Assembly (NCBI GenBank): GCA_947846985.1
Contig: CANTUZ010000005.1
Coordinates: 3,968,001-4,032,000, forward strand
Direction of reading: 5' to 3'
DNA length: 64,000 nucleotides
DNA from: Fratercula arctica
Lineage: Eukaryota; Chordata; Aves; Charadriiformes; Alcidae
The position numbers were made by a program, and so were the translations under genes. Under the pieces are notes generated by a model. The model was not told where the DNA came from and did no database searches. It saw only the letters and a program-made list of their open reading frames with translations. Of this stretch, positions 1-13,440 are shown one piece after another (the stretch's first letter is position 1; the number at the start of each line of letters is the position of its first letter).

Positions 1-1311
1 TTTCCAAGGAGGAAGAGGACTTTGTTGGCTGAGTGTCTTTGTTCAAGAATATGCAGGATGTTTAGCAAGTCCCTGCAAAACTGGGGAGATGAAACACTGC
101 TTAATGATGTTAAAAGTATCATCAGCTTGAACTGACGTTGCTGTGCAAATGCAAAGTAGTTGTTTTTCCTCTGCCTTCTTCATTTTGTCCAGGAAATTCT
201 CACCACTCAAAAAAATAAGCCACCTCATGGCCTCTGCCTTAGAATTAGTAGTGCTGACATTGCATTATTACTGGTAAAGTGTTAGACTCATAATCCTGAA
301 AGCACTGATCATAGCATAACATTCCCTTGTTATTCAGAGTATAAAAATGGCTTGGCAGTTTTTATTCAGGTAAAGCTTTTAACTTATATGTCAGAGAGGG
401 AACAGGGGAGCTTGCCTTTTTAGTAAGTATAAGTCCACCAGACGTGAATAAGTTCATTCCAGATGTGGGCCTGAAGGCCAAACCATCCTTTATGTGCACA
501 GATATATGTTTAAGTGGGAAGTTTGACTCTGTGCTTTAATCATGACTGCAATGCTGACCCAATCATGACCCAGTTGCATACATGAATGAGCTGGTGCTGC
601 TACTCAGCCATTAATTCTGGCTAAGACAGAATAAGAATAAGAATAAGGAGACTTAGCCATCCTTTTTGATTGGTTAAGACTCCACTGTAAGTACTAAGTT
701 GTTTCTAATTTTCCTAAAAGATGTTATCTTCTTTCTTCTAGTGGCTAACTAGCATTTAAGCACTTCAGAGAATTAAAGCATATTATAACCTAATGAAGGA
801 GGATACTCTGATAGAAGATATTTGCAGTGGTCATAAAAATTGCCCACATGATGGAAATAAATAAAAACAGCTTGTGACCTCTTTGTAATTTTATAAAGGG
901 CATCTTAAGGTGTAAAGTCTCCATGGTTAGTGCAACGGTATTTTATATTTGCCAGTGTTACTTTATGTCTAATCAAATGTAGTTGACAATAACACTCTAT
1001 TGAATTTCTTCATATTAGGAGTCAGTGCTTCACAGCAATGCAGAAAAAATTGTTAGAGAGCGTATGGAAATCAAGTTCTGCTCCCTCTGCCTTGCAAATG
1101 TCTTTTAATCTCATGCTGCTCTAAAATGTTCAGTGTTGTGTCTTTCAGTGTGTATTACTCTAAGTGGGAAGAGATTCTTATGGGTGGGCTCTGAACTAGT
1201 CAGCTCTCAAGCAGTGACACAATTGTCTTCACTTATGGGTGAGAACACTGCCTCATTGCCGAACGTCTCATAAGAGAAACTGATAGAACAGTACCCGTAT
1301 CATTAATTCCT

Positions 1312-1333
1312 CCCATCCATCCATCCATCCATG
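1312..1333. repeat. (CCAT)n microsatellite
   Basis: Five perfect CCAT units and flanking partial units. Confidence 0.9.
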
Positions 1334-4300
1334 CAGTTTATGGTGACACTAATAATAATAAATGTAAGGATCAAAGAAATTCTGGAGTGAGAATAAGGAA
1401 GACTTGGATACAGATTCGCAAAGCAATCTAGGGAGTCTGGCTACTCAATGCCTACTTGTTTTGGTAAGAACTGCATTTCAATTCCTTTATGTTTAGACTG
1501 CAAAATATCATTTGGAAGTTTCATTCTGTGAAAAATGAGGGATAAGGTTTCTCAAGTGACTGTTGAAGAGGCAATAACCGAATGCCTCAAACCTTCAGAC
1601 CTCTAGTCAATCAAGATGCGTTTTCAAGACAGCAGAAGGCTCTAGCCTGTCCTGATGGTTTTATTATAGGATTTTCACACTAGTGGTTCACACTTGAATT
1701 CTTGCCCTATTCTGCTTAAAAGAGATGTTTCTCTAGATCTGATGCTGCATCTTCAGGCCTTTTTAAATACGTGCCTGTTAAACATAACCCTGCTAAGTTA
1801 TACTTATTTCAGTACCTGCTGGAAGGGTGGATGAGAGAATCTGCACTCTCGAGTTTCTGAAGCCAGGCCCTCGTCCTATTTCTTGTAGACCTTGTGGCTG
1901 GTGGAGGTCGTAGAAAGAATTTGAAAGAGGAGAAGAAAGCAATCAGGATAAATCTGAGTTATAAAGTAGCGTAAAGCAATATTTAAATTAGCCAGTTAAT
2001 CAAAGAAAGTCAAGAAGTAAAAAGTGATGCTTCTAGTAATAGCAACAAAGAAATCATCTGCCTTTGGCTTCCTCCTGGAATCAAATTGGCCTGGACAGAG
2101 CCCAATTCTTGTCCTGGTGTAGATCAGGAGGAATTCTGCTAGAACTGGGCCAAAGGAGAACTAGAGCAAGCAAGGTCAGAATCATCACTGGTTTCCCAGT
2201 GCCAACCCTTGTGTTATAGATCAGGTTGACAAGCTGTCATGTGTAAGTCTTTCCTGTAAGCAGAAGTTGGCCAGTTTCTGAGCTGGCTCTGAAGGGTATA
2301 AGGTTATAATAGTTAACATACCCTTGAATGGCAGAGCGCCATGGGTCATTGGTAAAATGGAAGGCTTAGCAATGGATCAAATTGTATCTGCCAAGTATAT
2401 TTATCTTTCTGCTTGCTAAGTGTTAAAGAGTCCTGGTGACACTGATAAGGGAACTGTTACTTATATTTGCAAAGCCTAAATACATCAGGTCATGACCCCG
2501 ATTGGATAAGTGGTAGCTAAACCCTTATGGCTTTCTAACAATAGAAAAAATTACAGCACTGGTAATTGGGCACCAGCTATGGAGGAAAATGTGAATGGCC
2601 ATAAGTACAAAGGCGGATTATGACTTTCTGACTCCTTGGCATGCTTTAGTGAGTATATGGACCATGCCACTTTAGTCTGATCTTCACAAAGGAATTGTCT
2701 TTGAACAAGCCGAGACTGACAGCTTTTTTCTGACTCTGTGTGAGGTTAAAGTCTGGGACCCGGCACTCATGTCACTGGTGCATGACAAAAAGTAGAGAAG
2801 TAACACTTTAGAAACACAGTAGGCCTTCTGCTGCTTCTTTTGTTGCCTGGACAGTCCAGTGTTCTTTCGTATCACAAAAATACAATAAAGGTGCTAGCCA
2901 TCGATTTGGTCAAGGATGAAGCTGGCATAACAGACCTGCAATGGTGCAGAACTAATCTGCAGCCAGGCCTTTCCTGTGTGATAAGCCCACACCCAAGTAA
3001 CCTAATCTGCAATGGGAAATCACACACACAAAAAAAGTGCCTAGCATTTAGTGATGGCCTGAATTTTTTCACAGTCATTTGAAGGTTTCCATTGGGGTCC
3101 TCTAGTCATTTGATGTGGCAATTAGCAAGAGGACTTTTGTACTCTACGGAGATGAAACAGCCTTCTTCAATAATTATTTTATGCCTTGAACAGAAACAAA
3201 AAAAGCCCAGAGAGCAGATAACATTGTTACATCAAACAGCAAATGGGTTGCTTGTAACTATTTATTTTCTTTTATTAAGGCAAAGTGTTACTTTTCCCAT
3301 GAGAAAAATCCTGAAAATTATAAGACAAAATTTCCCCATATTGTTTCTAGACTCCTCACATTTTTATTTAGGTTCATAACCCAGTCTATTTGCTTTGATC
3401 CGATAGCATTTTTTAATTTTCCTTTTCTTTTAAATCTCCGTATGAAATATTAGCAGTCTGAAGGGGAAAAGTGTCAACACCATCTACAAGCCCTTGTTTT
3501 TTGCTGTCAGAGCCAAATAAACTGAAAGATCAAGTCCCATACTTCCTTAGTATGCTCAAGAGCTCACTTCCTTTCCATCAATAATTTTATGTAAGGTACT
3601 TCTGAGTAGGAATAGTTTGATTCCTCTGTAATCAGCATTATCTGTGCTGGAAAAGCTACGTATGGAATAGAGTAACAGACTTATTCACACTGGTGGGAAA
3701 CACCATGACTTCTCATGATTCCTCCAAAGTAAGTGTATTTATCACACAAAGTGACAGTAACACTTAACATACACCATCTCCAAAGTAGTGTGAAAAAGGG
3801 ATAAAATAGTCATTTAATTTCCAGTGCAAGATCAGTCATATTTTATTATCAGTAAAATCTCCTGGAACTTCCCTCAGTTACAAGTAGGCAGTTGGCAGTT
3901 AAACACACGAGGGAACTGAGGCTTGGAAGTAGCTCTCTAAGAATTGCAGTAAATTGATGTCAGAACCTGTCAGTTCCTAATTTCCTGCATTATTTTGTTT
4001 TGTTAAGTGAGACCAATCAGTCTTTTAACACTATTAGAGGATTTTACATTTTTTTTTGGTTCATATCCTGCCTTCCTTTGTAGAAGAGCAAAGATTAAAG
4101 AGTAGTATATACAAGGAAATATATTTGACAAAAAAATTAATAAAACCAGATATCTAAGTCTGTGTTTTAAAATTTAAACAGGTAACCTTTTATTTTATTA
4201 TTTAGCTTATTGAGGGATTTGTACATGGAACTGGAGATTCCTTCACTGGCAATCCAGTTTCCTTTGCAGGAAATTGGGCTAGGTACACGTTGACTTGCCT

Positions 4301-7088
4301 GGGATATAACTAGAGATATTCTACTTCCTTTTGCATTTATTTATCATTCAGTCAGATTAACTGATGAATTTACATGATGCTTTTACATTGTAACATTCTT
4401 CTGCGAAGATGTATTGTCTTCTACTTCTCTAATTAATCTGCACTCTAAAGAAAGCGGTTAGGTATAGTTATCCAGACACATATGGTCACTACACATTTTC
4501 AACTTTTCACCCACACTATAAAAATCCCGGTCACCTAGAATTCTGTTACCAGCATTAAGTCCTAATGAAAGGAATCATTTTGTAAAGGCAGAATGGGCAG
4601 ACTGAATTATGTTCTCACTTGTATAATCTGGGTGCAAGGGAGACCAGAATCAGGTTCAAGATGCTCTTTTTTCCAGAAAGACATAGTGAATAACTTTACC
4701 AATTTCACTGGCTCTTCTGGTTGGCATTTTGATTAAAAAAAAATTAATGTATCTGTCCACTCCCAAGGAGTTACCTGAACATATGTGCTGCAGATTGTGT
4801 TTCATAGCTGCACTCCTTTGACTGAATCATGCAATGTTTTACTTCACTAATTATGAGCTTTTCTATGGATGTTTTACATGAGTACAAATATACCCAACTC
4901 AAAGAAAGGTAATGGGTTATTTGTGTTATCTGGAGCTGGATGAATAATTTGCACATCATTATTTTTTCACCAAGTTCTATCTTGCATTTGCGTATTGATT
5001 TAATTGCCTGTATAATTTGATGGATAGTCGGTAAGTTGTTTATAAGCTATATCTTTCTAATAGTTGAGATCCATAATTGAAGTTGAATTGCTAGGACCTT
5101 TCTGTACCCCAGATAGATGGCCACAAGGCTTAGAAGCATCTTTTTGGTGCAAGAACTCGCATTTAGCAGTTCAGAAATTACAGCCTGAGGCTATTTTCAG
5201 TATTTGCTTAAAATTCATATCTATTTCTGCCAATGAACACTCAGAATGATCCAAAGGAACTGAAGGACAGCTGATTTAGATTTCTATCAACAGTCAAATA
5301 AATATTTATGGAAATGTGCTACATGATGTCCTCATATTTTGTGCAGTAAAAGGCGATCCAGCTGATATGCACCTGAGTCCCAGCAAGCAGCAACAGACCC
5401 AGCAAGACCTATGAAGACCACACAGTGACTAAACATGCAGGAATAGCTTGTTTTTTTCTTACATGACTGACAGACATTAGGAGATGTGCACTAACCATCA
5501 AGTATTGACCCAGGGAAACAGTGAAGAACTTCAAATGCTTTTGTACAGAAAAAGCAGAGGAGAGAAGATACTTAAGAACAGCAGAACAAAAATGGTGGGC
5601 TATGTCCTTGGACTTGAAAGGAAATCTTGGATAAATCTGGGTAAAGGGATGAGAGTTTGGAGATGGCTGATAAATAACAAGCGAAGGAGGAAAGGACGTT
5701 CTGCATACAACTGCCCACCTCTCAGTCATGCACCAGGAAGGTTGGTTTGAGTCCACTTCTCTGTACAGAGCCTTGCTCAGTGCCCCTCTCTTCTTCATCC
5801 CACTCCATGAATCTTCTCTTGCCAGGTGGTAGCACCCCAGACCTGTGCTGACTTGTGTCTGTATATTGTAGATGTATCCTATTAGCTCCGGTCACAGGAT
5901 ATTTTGCTTATTTGCTTTTCCTTTCTTTTCTGTTTCAGCTCTGGGAGTGACTGTTCATGCAACTATTTTTATAGGCCTATGGTAGTGAGAAAGCATTGAG
6001 GTAGCACTCACTCCAGCTAGAGCACCAGAGAAGCTGTAAGAGGTGCTGGCAGAAATCAGAGCTGGACACAACCTTCATCTCAGTTTGGAGGCATAGGCAG
6101 GGCTGAGCAGGGTTTGCAAGAGTGCACAAGAGGCTGAAGGATAGCAGGGTTAAATCTTTGCAGGCTTTCCCTCACCAGTAAATCTCCCACCCTAAGAGCA
6201 GCTATTACACGAACCAAGAGCTAATTGTCTAAACAGGGTTTAGCAGCACCTTTCCATACACACAGACACAACACATCCACTTGGGAGTCAGGCAGAGCAA
6301 TCTGCCAGGAGTTTGCCCATATCAGAGGGACCAGTATCCAATTAGTGAGGGAATATATTTCTCCTCTTCATGCAGTGGCCTCACTCCACAAGTTGGTGTA
6401 AAGAGCATCAGGTGTGAAGGCACTACAAACTCATCTGCATTTTGACAATCCCTGATGCTGTTTGGGGTGCCATTCCCTATAAGAAGCAGAAAAAAAAGGA
6501 AGTTACTCTGATCATCAGAGCTTTTTCACCTCTGTACTACCAAGGTCTAACTACAACAACACACAACACACAAGCTGTGTGGTTTGTATGAAAGATGCCC
6601 CATATTCAAAGCATCCATCATTTTCCTGCTATTTTGAATACAAATGGTACTGAGTGAGAGGCATGCAGTAGGTGAAAACACTTTGTTGGTGCTTTGTGTG
6701 ACCTACTGTCATGGGGAAGAGGTGCAAATCCCAAATGGGATTGCAGGAAGCAGCTGCAGTACTGCACATTTTTAAAATACAGTTCATATGAGCATGGAGA
6801 AAGATAAGGACACAGCGTAAGCGTAGGACTGAAGGCGGAAGAGAACAGCTATTACCTAAAAGAGCTTCAGAGTCATACAGAGGGAGCAAGGACCGCAAGC
6901 AAGAAGATGCTGAGCTTGAAATGGTGTGTGCTTCTCCTGAGTTTAAGGAGGAAAAACAGAGATAGAAACAACATATAAAAGGCATTAGAACACAACTTTG
7001 GGGCTTGGGAGGATCCGTAGCAAGTCACTATGTCAGCTACGTGCAACATCCATCTATCCTGCTGGAAAATTTTGTGTACTAGTTTACA

Positions 7089-7133
7089 CTAACTGGTACA
7101 ATCACACATGTTTTTTGTGATTGTCCTAGTTAG
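7089..7133. other. Inverted repeat with about 18-base imperfect stem
   Basis: CTAACTGGTACAATCACA is complemented by TGTGATTGTCCTAGTTAG with two mismatches, separated by a short CATG-T-rich loop. Confidence 0.65.
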
Positions 7134-7519
7134 CATAAGTGGGGATAGCAGGGCAGCCATGACCACTCACCACATGGTAGTTATCTGAGTATTTATGCAG
7201 ATATCTCTGGTTTCATAGTTTGTTCTGAGCCCTGCAGTAATTAGGCTATTGCTACACTGGTACAAATGACTTAGACCAGTTAATGTGAAAGCAACAATGA
7301 TTAGTCTCCATCTGCCAACATGGAAGAAGTAAAAATATTAACTTGCCATGACCCTAAATGACTCCCACTGAAGTAGAAGTTTGTTCCTGAGAGCAGAATG
7401 AAGCCACTCATTCAGAAACACAGTGCAGTGTGTGCCTTGCTGGCAGCGTGCTCTGCTGTCTCACTGACTTCAATAGGATTCAGTCTGAGGTATCTATCTT
7501 TAAAAATCTTTTTTTAAGG

Positions 7520-7785
7520 CCCTAGTTACATGGGAAAGTTGCACTGGTTTGGCCTAGGATATGAATTTAATTGATTTAGGTAAATCAGTGCAAACTCTTG
7601 TGGGAATATATTAATTTTAGCCTAAAAGAGCAGCTATTAGTTTGTCTTAAATTAGCTTAGCTTTAAATTAAATCAGAAGCAGAATTAATCTACTTACCTA
7701 ATTATTTAACCAAGCTTTCATAACGTTGATTTAAAAACTGACTGAAGTTAAACCAGTGCACTTTTTCTGTAGAAACGGAACTTTT
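7520..7785. mobile_element. Possible MITE-like element with inverted ends
   Basis: TGCACTGGTTT at 7540-7550 is exactly complemented by AAACCAGTGCA at 7750-7760, and the bases outside these arms also partly pair. The 200-base AT-rich interior has no coding capacity and carries another CAGTGCA copy near 7588. This arrangement fits an old non-autonomous DNA transposon, but I cannot name a family and the arms are short. Confidence 0.35.
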
Positions 7786-10700
7786 GACCTTGTTGCTTGA
7801 ATTGTGCAGTCTTCATTCTTGATTAAATTGATTCTGTAGTCATCTTGTAGAGTGGGTGTGGAGAGAAGCTGATGGTGGTACATGTGTTCCCTTGAGTCCC
7901 TTAACAATAAAAGCCAGTTACTTTTGATTGACCTATGAAATAGATGTCTTCTTGTGTACTTCTAAAAACATGTTTGCAGTCTGCTACAGGGATATACATG
8001 TACATATGTTCTTTTAACTGCCAGAGATGTAAAAAACATCAGAGTTTAGGAAATGACAGAGTGAGTGGGTGGCAAGAAAGGATCACATAATCCTCCAAGA
8101 CAGTCTTGGGGCAGAGACTAATTTCAGGATGTGAATAGCAGCTGTGGGTTTTCACTGCTTATGATGCATCAAAATTCTTACAAATTTTCAGACCAGGACA
8201 ACATGACTGAGAATCTGAAGGGGCTTTAATGCAGGCTCAGGGTAGCAACCTCCTTAATGCCTCCCTGTCCTCCTTCTCCACACTCTGAGCCTTTAAGGAA
8301 AGGAATGGCTGAAGAAGTCTCATGCTTCAGCTAATTGCCAAGTACATCACAATTTTTATAGTGATGAAACCGGATAGTTTCCTTTGACCATACTGCAAGC
8401 ATATCTTTCAAAGGATACTTGATAATATCTCTCTCATCACTCAAGCCAAAAGGATCTGGATTTTAGTACTAAGGGACCCAGTCTTTTCCTGGATGCTGAT
8501 GTTGGTCAGTACAGAAGCCATAGCACATATGTTATACACATTTAGCCAAGTAAAGGCCCAATACTGAAAGTATTTATGAATTTTGCGAAAAGAAGGGGAG
8601 AAACAGACAACCCTCCTGAGTCTAAATGATCCACAAGGTTGTATGTTTAAGACTGACCGCAGTCCAAGCTAGCTGCACACAGAGGAGCACGTGAGGAGGA
8701 CAGCCAATTTGGCTAGGGATGGCAGTAATGTCACTGATCTTCTCATTGCCTGCCTTGCTGCTTTGTTTGGGCATGTGTGAAATGAAAAAAATCCTAAATC
8801 CCATGTCAGACCTGTCTCAACAGCACTTACCACAGTGGATTTCTTTAAGTTTTAGTAAATACATGGAGAGCTACTCCATATGCCAAGGTACATGCCACTG
8901 ACATCCTTGTAATGCTTACTCAGGCTCTGGTGGTCTGGTGGCCTTCAAAAAATACACCTGCTCCCTCATCTGGGGTGCCACATTGTTGATGTCTTAAAAG
9001 TCCAGGTAAGAAACTAAAGGAATAGGAACAGAACCCCAAATACAATGGAAATTCAAACCAAAATAAATTTCCAATTAAGATGCATTCTGGATTGCTCTAG
9101 TTCAAGTCTCTAATGCCAATTGTATTAATTGGGAGATTAAGATCCAAGATACTAAATACTGATATGACTCAATTACGCATGGTATAATAGGATGCCATTC
9201 AGTTCCTGGGCTATTTTGTTCCCTCCCCATGGGGTTGTCTTGTCTGTTTAGATCATAAATTCTTTGGGACTTGAGCTTGCTACTGCTCCGCTGAGCGTCT
9301 AGCACAATAGTGGTCCTTTCACAGCTAGCCCCTTGGCAATCCAGCAAGACTACACTTACTATTACTATTGTTCAGTGGGAATTTTTCCATTAACTTTAAC
9401 TGGAATTAGATAAGGCTCATAAACCCTTTGAAATACATTACTCATAATGTTGAAGTAGAGCTGTGCTTCAGTATATTGTTTCATGGAATGTCAAAGGTCG
9501 GAAGCAGAAACAATCCCAGACATTGTTCCAGATTCTAACTTCTGACATTCTGCAAAACAATCTTTTGGACTGCTTTTCTCAGACTCTCACAAACCATCTT
9601 CTGACAGAAGATGCATGTGAAATTAGGCTGATGCCTCATTTTATTTTAGGTAAAACTTGCCAACAAGCGAGCATAAGTGGTACACAGAGAATATATTGGG
9701 CTTGAGTCTTCTTTGCCTTCGCACGGTTATTGCTTGCAATTACATTTCTTATTGTTCCATGTGCTTTGCACATGTTTTATTTGATATGACAAAAGCTAAA
9801 TGTAAAATCAAATATGTTTCAGTGGTTTTGAATGCATAAATATTCTCAAAGGTGGGACAACCCCAAGCATGTGTAACCCCAGACAGCTGCACATGTAAAA
9901 TCTTTGTGCTTTTATACCAGGGGTTTGTGTATAATTACAATGTAAAGGTATACCAGATAATACCATTTAGTTACCATGTGCGCTGTAAGTTATCAACTAT
10001 ACACTTACAATTTTATACAGAACTGAGGCCGTGTCCTCAGTACATTTGACCTCAGCCACACAAGCCCAAATGGATATTAGAAAACTTATTCCACGTATGA
10101 TTCTGCATTACTAATCTCAAGACTAGAAACAGTTGTATTAGGCACCATATAATCCCCAAATCAAATTGAAATGTTTGCATTAAAATATTTATTATTGAAC
10201 CATGGCCTTTTCTCAGCATAAAATCTTTTTGTGCAATATTATTAATGGGATGGATATTTTCTTTTTGTAACTGATTGTAAATGAAGATTTTTATCAAAGT
10301 GTTTTTCAAGAAAAAACTAAACAAATTCCATCTGTTCCCATTAAATTTTCTTACCAAAATTGAGCAGTGTTAAACTTACAGACTATTCAAATTACCTCCG
10401 AAGGAGTTTGGACACATTTTTTCATGTAAATATTGAGGGAAATCTTGTGAAATTTGGCTCACAATTGAGCCAAGAGCAGTCAAAGCAGTGTGTAAAATTT
10501 TCACTATTACACTTTTTGCAATATTATTTGCCTCAGAACTGAAAAGGACAGTCCATACTGTTTGCACTCTGACAAAAATGGGAGAAATTAAACATTGCCA
10601 TGACTGCTTGAAAACTGGACAAACAAGGCGTGCAGAAACTCAGGCCTGGTAAACACCAGCCTGTCTGCCACCAAAACTCTCTAGAACACAACCTGGAGTG

Positions 10701-11699
10701 ATGGCAATTCACTACTGCATGATCTCGAGCTGCAGGAGCGTACTGGGCTCTAATTCAGATGCTAAGAGACTTAGGAAATGGAGAACAAAAGGACCATTTT
10801 ATCTTCAAAAGTCACTGTACTGGTAACCCAGGTTTGCAGATTAATAGCAGGTTACTCCATAAACAGGACTACTTCCTTCACTAACACGACAGAATATAAG
10901 ATACCGGTCAACCTAAGAAAATAACTCAGAATATAATCTAAAGTTAATTCTGAGTTATTATTACTGGGTCACATTCATTATTGGTCATTAAATATTTTCA
11001 GGCATTTTGCTTGCTTATAACTTGTAAAATTTTGCTTTTGATCTTCTTTAGGAGATGAAAGACTAAGCTAATATTAAAAGGAGATTTTTTACTATATCTA
11101 AAGGTGAAAGAAAACTCCCAAAGTGTTTACCAGATAGGTACTCACCATGAGTTAGGAAATTGGTGGTTCAAATGTCATGGGGAAATAGCATGTCAGTGCA
11201 AGTTCTTTAGTGATCAATAAAGTATTCTGTATTCAGGCTTCACAAAGAGGTTTCTGAGAACTTCTCAGACTCCCCTAGGGACAATCCTTTGACATATTCA
11301 TTGACACCTACTGGGGTAGTTGTCTTTCTAGTTTTGCTATAAGACAGCAATTTGCCACCTCATTATCAGCGTGATTGATGAGAACACCATCTGAAAATCT
11401 GTCACATGATGATTGTTGGTTTGACTCCTTCTCTAGATTGATCTCCTTAAAGACATACACTGATGTGCATGACAAAATGTTTTCTGGGGAAAGACGCCAA
11501 TGACAGGTTTTTTGAAAGAAACTGCAGTTTCTGCAAAAGCAATTGACTCTTCCCTCCCTCCTCCCCATCCCTCCAACTTTCTTTTTTTTCCTTTCTTTGA
11601 TATTTGTTTTTTAAAAAGTAAAACATTAGACAGCATTTGCTTTTAACGACATTCCAGAGCTGTCTCACTCTACTGGCAAATGCAGTGACTTTGGCACTA

Positions 11700-11762
11700 G
11701 TGTGTGTGAAACACTTGTAGATCTCTGAATGAAAAGTGCCTTGTAAATCAGAAATATAATCG
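11700..11762 (+). repeat. Possible ancient LINE/SINE fragment
   Basis: The stretch CACTTGTAGATCTCTGAATG then AAAAGTGCCTTGTAAATCAG resembles the old amniote repeat wording 'cactttgagatccttggatgaaaagtgctatataaat'. It is short and diverged, so the call is tentative. Confidence 0.35.
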
Positions 11763-12090
11763 GTGCACAAATACTAACCCTTACTAAAAGCCCAGTAAAT
11801 ATTACATCACTGCAGTGCTTTTGAAAGTTTGCATAATTTCTCCCTCTCTAGCTACTTGTTGCACTTCCATCCTCTTTCCGTCACATTTTTATAGCTCCCA
11901 TTTGTATAATAGCTGAACATCACACATTTTTGCTTGTTCCTTTTCTCCTTCCCCTAGTTCGCCCTGCTTTGTAGGTGGTGTCTGTCCTGTTACAGGGAGG
12001 TGAGGCTGCATCATGGTGGGAAGCCAAGCAAGCTTTCCTCTCGTTAGCCTAACGGAAACACACAAGATAAAATCCTGTATTGCTGTGTCT

Positions 12091-12122
12091 CACCAGCTGC
12101 TGTGACTGACAGCAGCTTGGTG
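12091..12122. other. Strong inverted repeat (hairpin) beside the CR1 cluster
   Basis: CACCAGCTGCTGT (12091-12103) pairs with ACAGCAGCTTGGTG (12109-12122) with a single bulged base and a GACTG loop. It sits about 20 bases before the older CR1 fragment. Confidence 0.7.
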
Positions 12123-12142
12123 GAACTGTGGCTGGACACATA

Positions 12143-12334
12143 TTAGGAAGAAATTCTTTACTAGGAAGAAATTCTTTACTGTGAGTGTGGTGAGGCATTG
12201 GAACAGGTTTCCCAGAGAAATTGTGGATGCCCCATCTCTGGAAGTGTTCAAGACCAGGCTGGATGGGGCTTTGAGCAGCCCGGTCTAGTGGAAGGTGTCC
12301 CTGCCCATGGCAGGGGGTTGGAACTAGATGATCT
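12143..12334 (+). mobile_element. Older CR1 3' fragment, left part (interrupted)
   Basis: CR1 3' sequence (AGGAAGAAATTCTTTACTGTGA ... GGAACAGGTTTCCCAGAGAA ... GGTTGGAACTAGATGATCT) breaks off exactly where the younger CR1 begins and resumes at 13441. The 7-base ATGATCT is present on both sides (12328-12334 and 13441-13447), as for a short target-site duplication. An 18-base unit at 12145-12162 is tandemly duplicated at 12163-12180. Confidence 0.9.
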
Positions 12335-13440
12335 AGCATTCTCCTGGAGAAGCTGGTGAATCATGGCATAGACAAGTGTACTCTTCACTGGGTAAAAAAC
12401 TGGCTGGATGGATGTGCCCAGAGAGTTGTGATTAATGGGGTGAAATCTTCTTGGCAGCCGGTCACCAGTGGTGTCCCTCAGGGCTCAGTTTTGGGGCCAG
12501 TTTTGTTTAATATCTTTATCAATGATCTGAATGAGGGGATTAAGTACACCCTCAGTAAGTTTGTAGACGACACCAAACTAGGTGGGAGTGTTGATCTGCT
12601 TGAGGGTAGGAAGGCTCTACAGAGGGACCTGGACAGGCTGGATCGACGGGCCAAGGCCAATGGTATGAGGTTGAATAAGGCCAAGTGCCGGGTCCTGCAT
12701 TTCGGTCACAACAACCCCAAGCAACGCTACAGGCTTGGGGAAGAGTGGCTAGAAAGCTGCCCAGAAGAAAAGGACCTGGGGGTGCTGGTGGACAACCAGC
12801 TTAACATGAGCCAGCAGTGTGCCCAGGTAGCCAAGAAGGCCAACAGCATTCTGGCTTGTATCAGGAATAGCGTGGCAAGCAGGAGTAGGGAAGTGATGGT
12901 GCCTCTGTACTCAGCACTGGTGAGGCCTCACCTCGAGACTGGGGCCCTCTGTACAAGAGGGACATTGAAGTGCTGGAGCGTGTCCAGAGGAGAGCTACCA
13001 AGGTGGTGAGAGGTCTGGAGACCAAGTCATATGAGGAGAGGCTGAGGGAGCTGGGCATGTTTAGTTTGGAGAAGAGGAGGCTGAGGGGAGACCTCATTGT
13101 TCTCTACAGCTACCTGAAAGGAGGGTGTAGAGAGGTGGGTGTTGGCCTCTTCTCCCAGGTGAATAATGACAGGACCAGAGGAAATGGTCTGAAGCTGCGG
13201 CAGGGGAGGTTTAGATTAGATATCAGGAAGAATTACTTTACTGAAAGAGTGGTCAGGTACTGGAACAGCCTGCCCAGGGAGGTGGTTGAGTCATCATCCC
13301 TAGAGGTATTTAAGAAACATATAGATTTGGCACCTCAGGGCATGCTCTAGTGGCAGAGATCGTAGGGTTTTTTGTGTGTGTGTGTGGTTGGACTCGATGA
13401 TCTCAAAGGTCCTTTCCAACCTTGAAGATTCTATGATTCT
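12335..13440 (+). mobile_element. CR1 non-LTR retrotransposon, 5'-truncated, inserted in an older CR1
   Basis: This is the 3' part of a CR1 LINE. The ORF from 12356 encodes the C-terminal reverse transcriptase with [22 protein letters not shown] and the catalytic box F-V-D-D (residues 69-72 of that ORF), then the usual thumb region. Around 12935-12950 a deletion of about a dozen bases relative to the CR1 consensus as I remember it shifts the frame, and the rest continues in another frame from 12970 to 13350. The element then has a short 3'UTR with a GT run (13373-13386) and ends with GATTCTATGATTCTATG. The 5' half of the ORF is missing, as in most CR1 copies, so it is dead. It is the longest and best-preserved repeat in the window. 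Confidence 0.95.

Larger units (their letters stand above)
1..12090. other. Intergenic DNA without recognisable genes
   Basis: AT-rich unique sequence. All open frames are short (under 130 codons), lack family signatures, and occur on both strands at the density expected by chance. Apart from the CCAT run, the hairpin and MITE-like area at 7.1-7.8 kb, and the old repeat near 11.7 kb, I see only a weak MIR-like phrase near 3908-3935 and old-repeat wording near 7455-7495 and 9373-9420. No exon of ANO1, the expected upstream neighbour, is visible. Confidence 0.7.

Noticed and set aside
5409..5798. 129-codon minus-strand ORF
   Set aside because: No recognisable family, no splice context, and an overlapping 88-codon ORF on the other strand; consistent with chance.
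12861..13097. Minus-strand ORFs across the CR1 copy
   Set aside because: They are antisense of the CR1 reverse transcriptase region and not genes.
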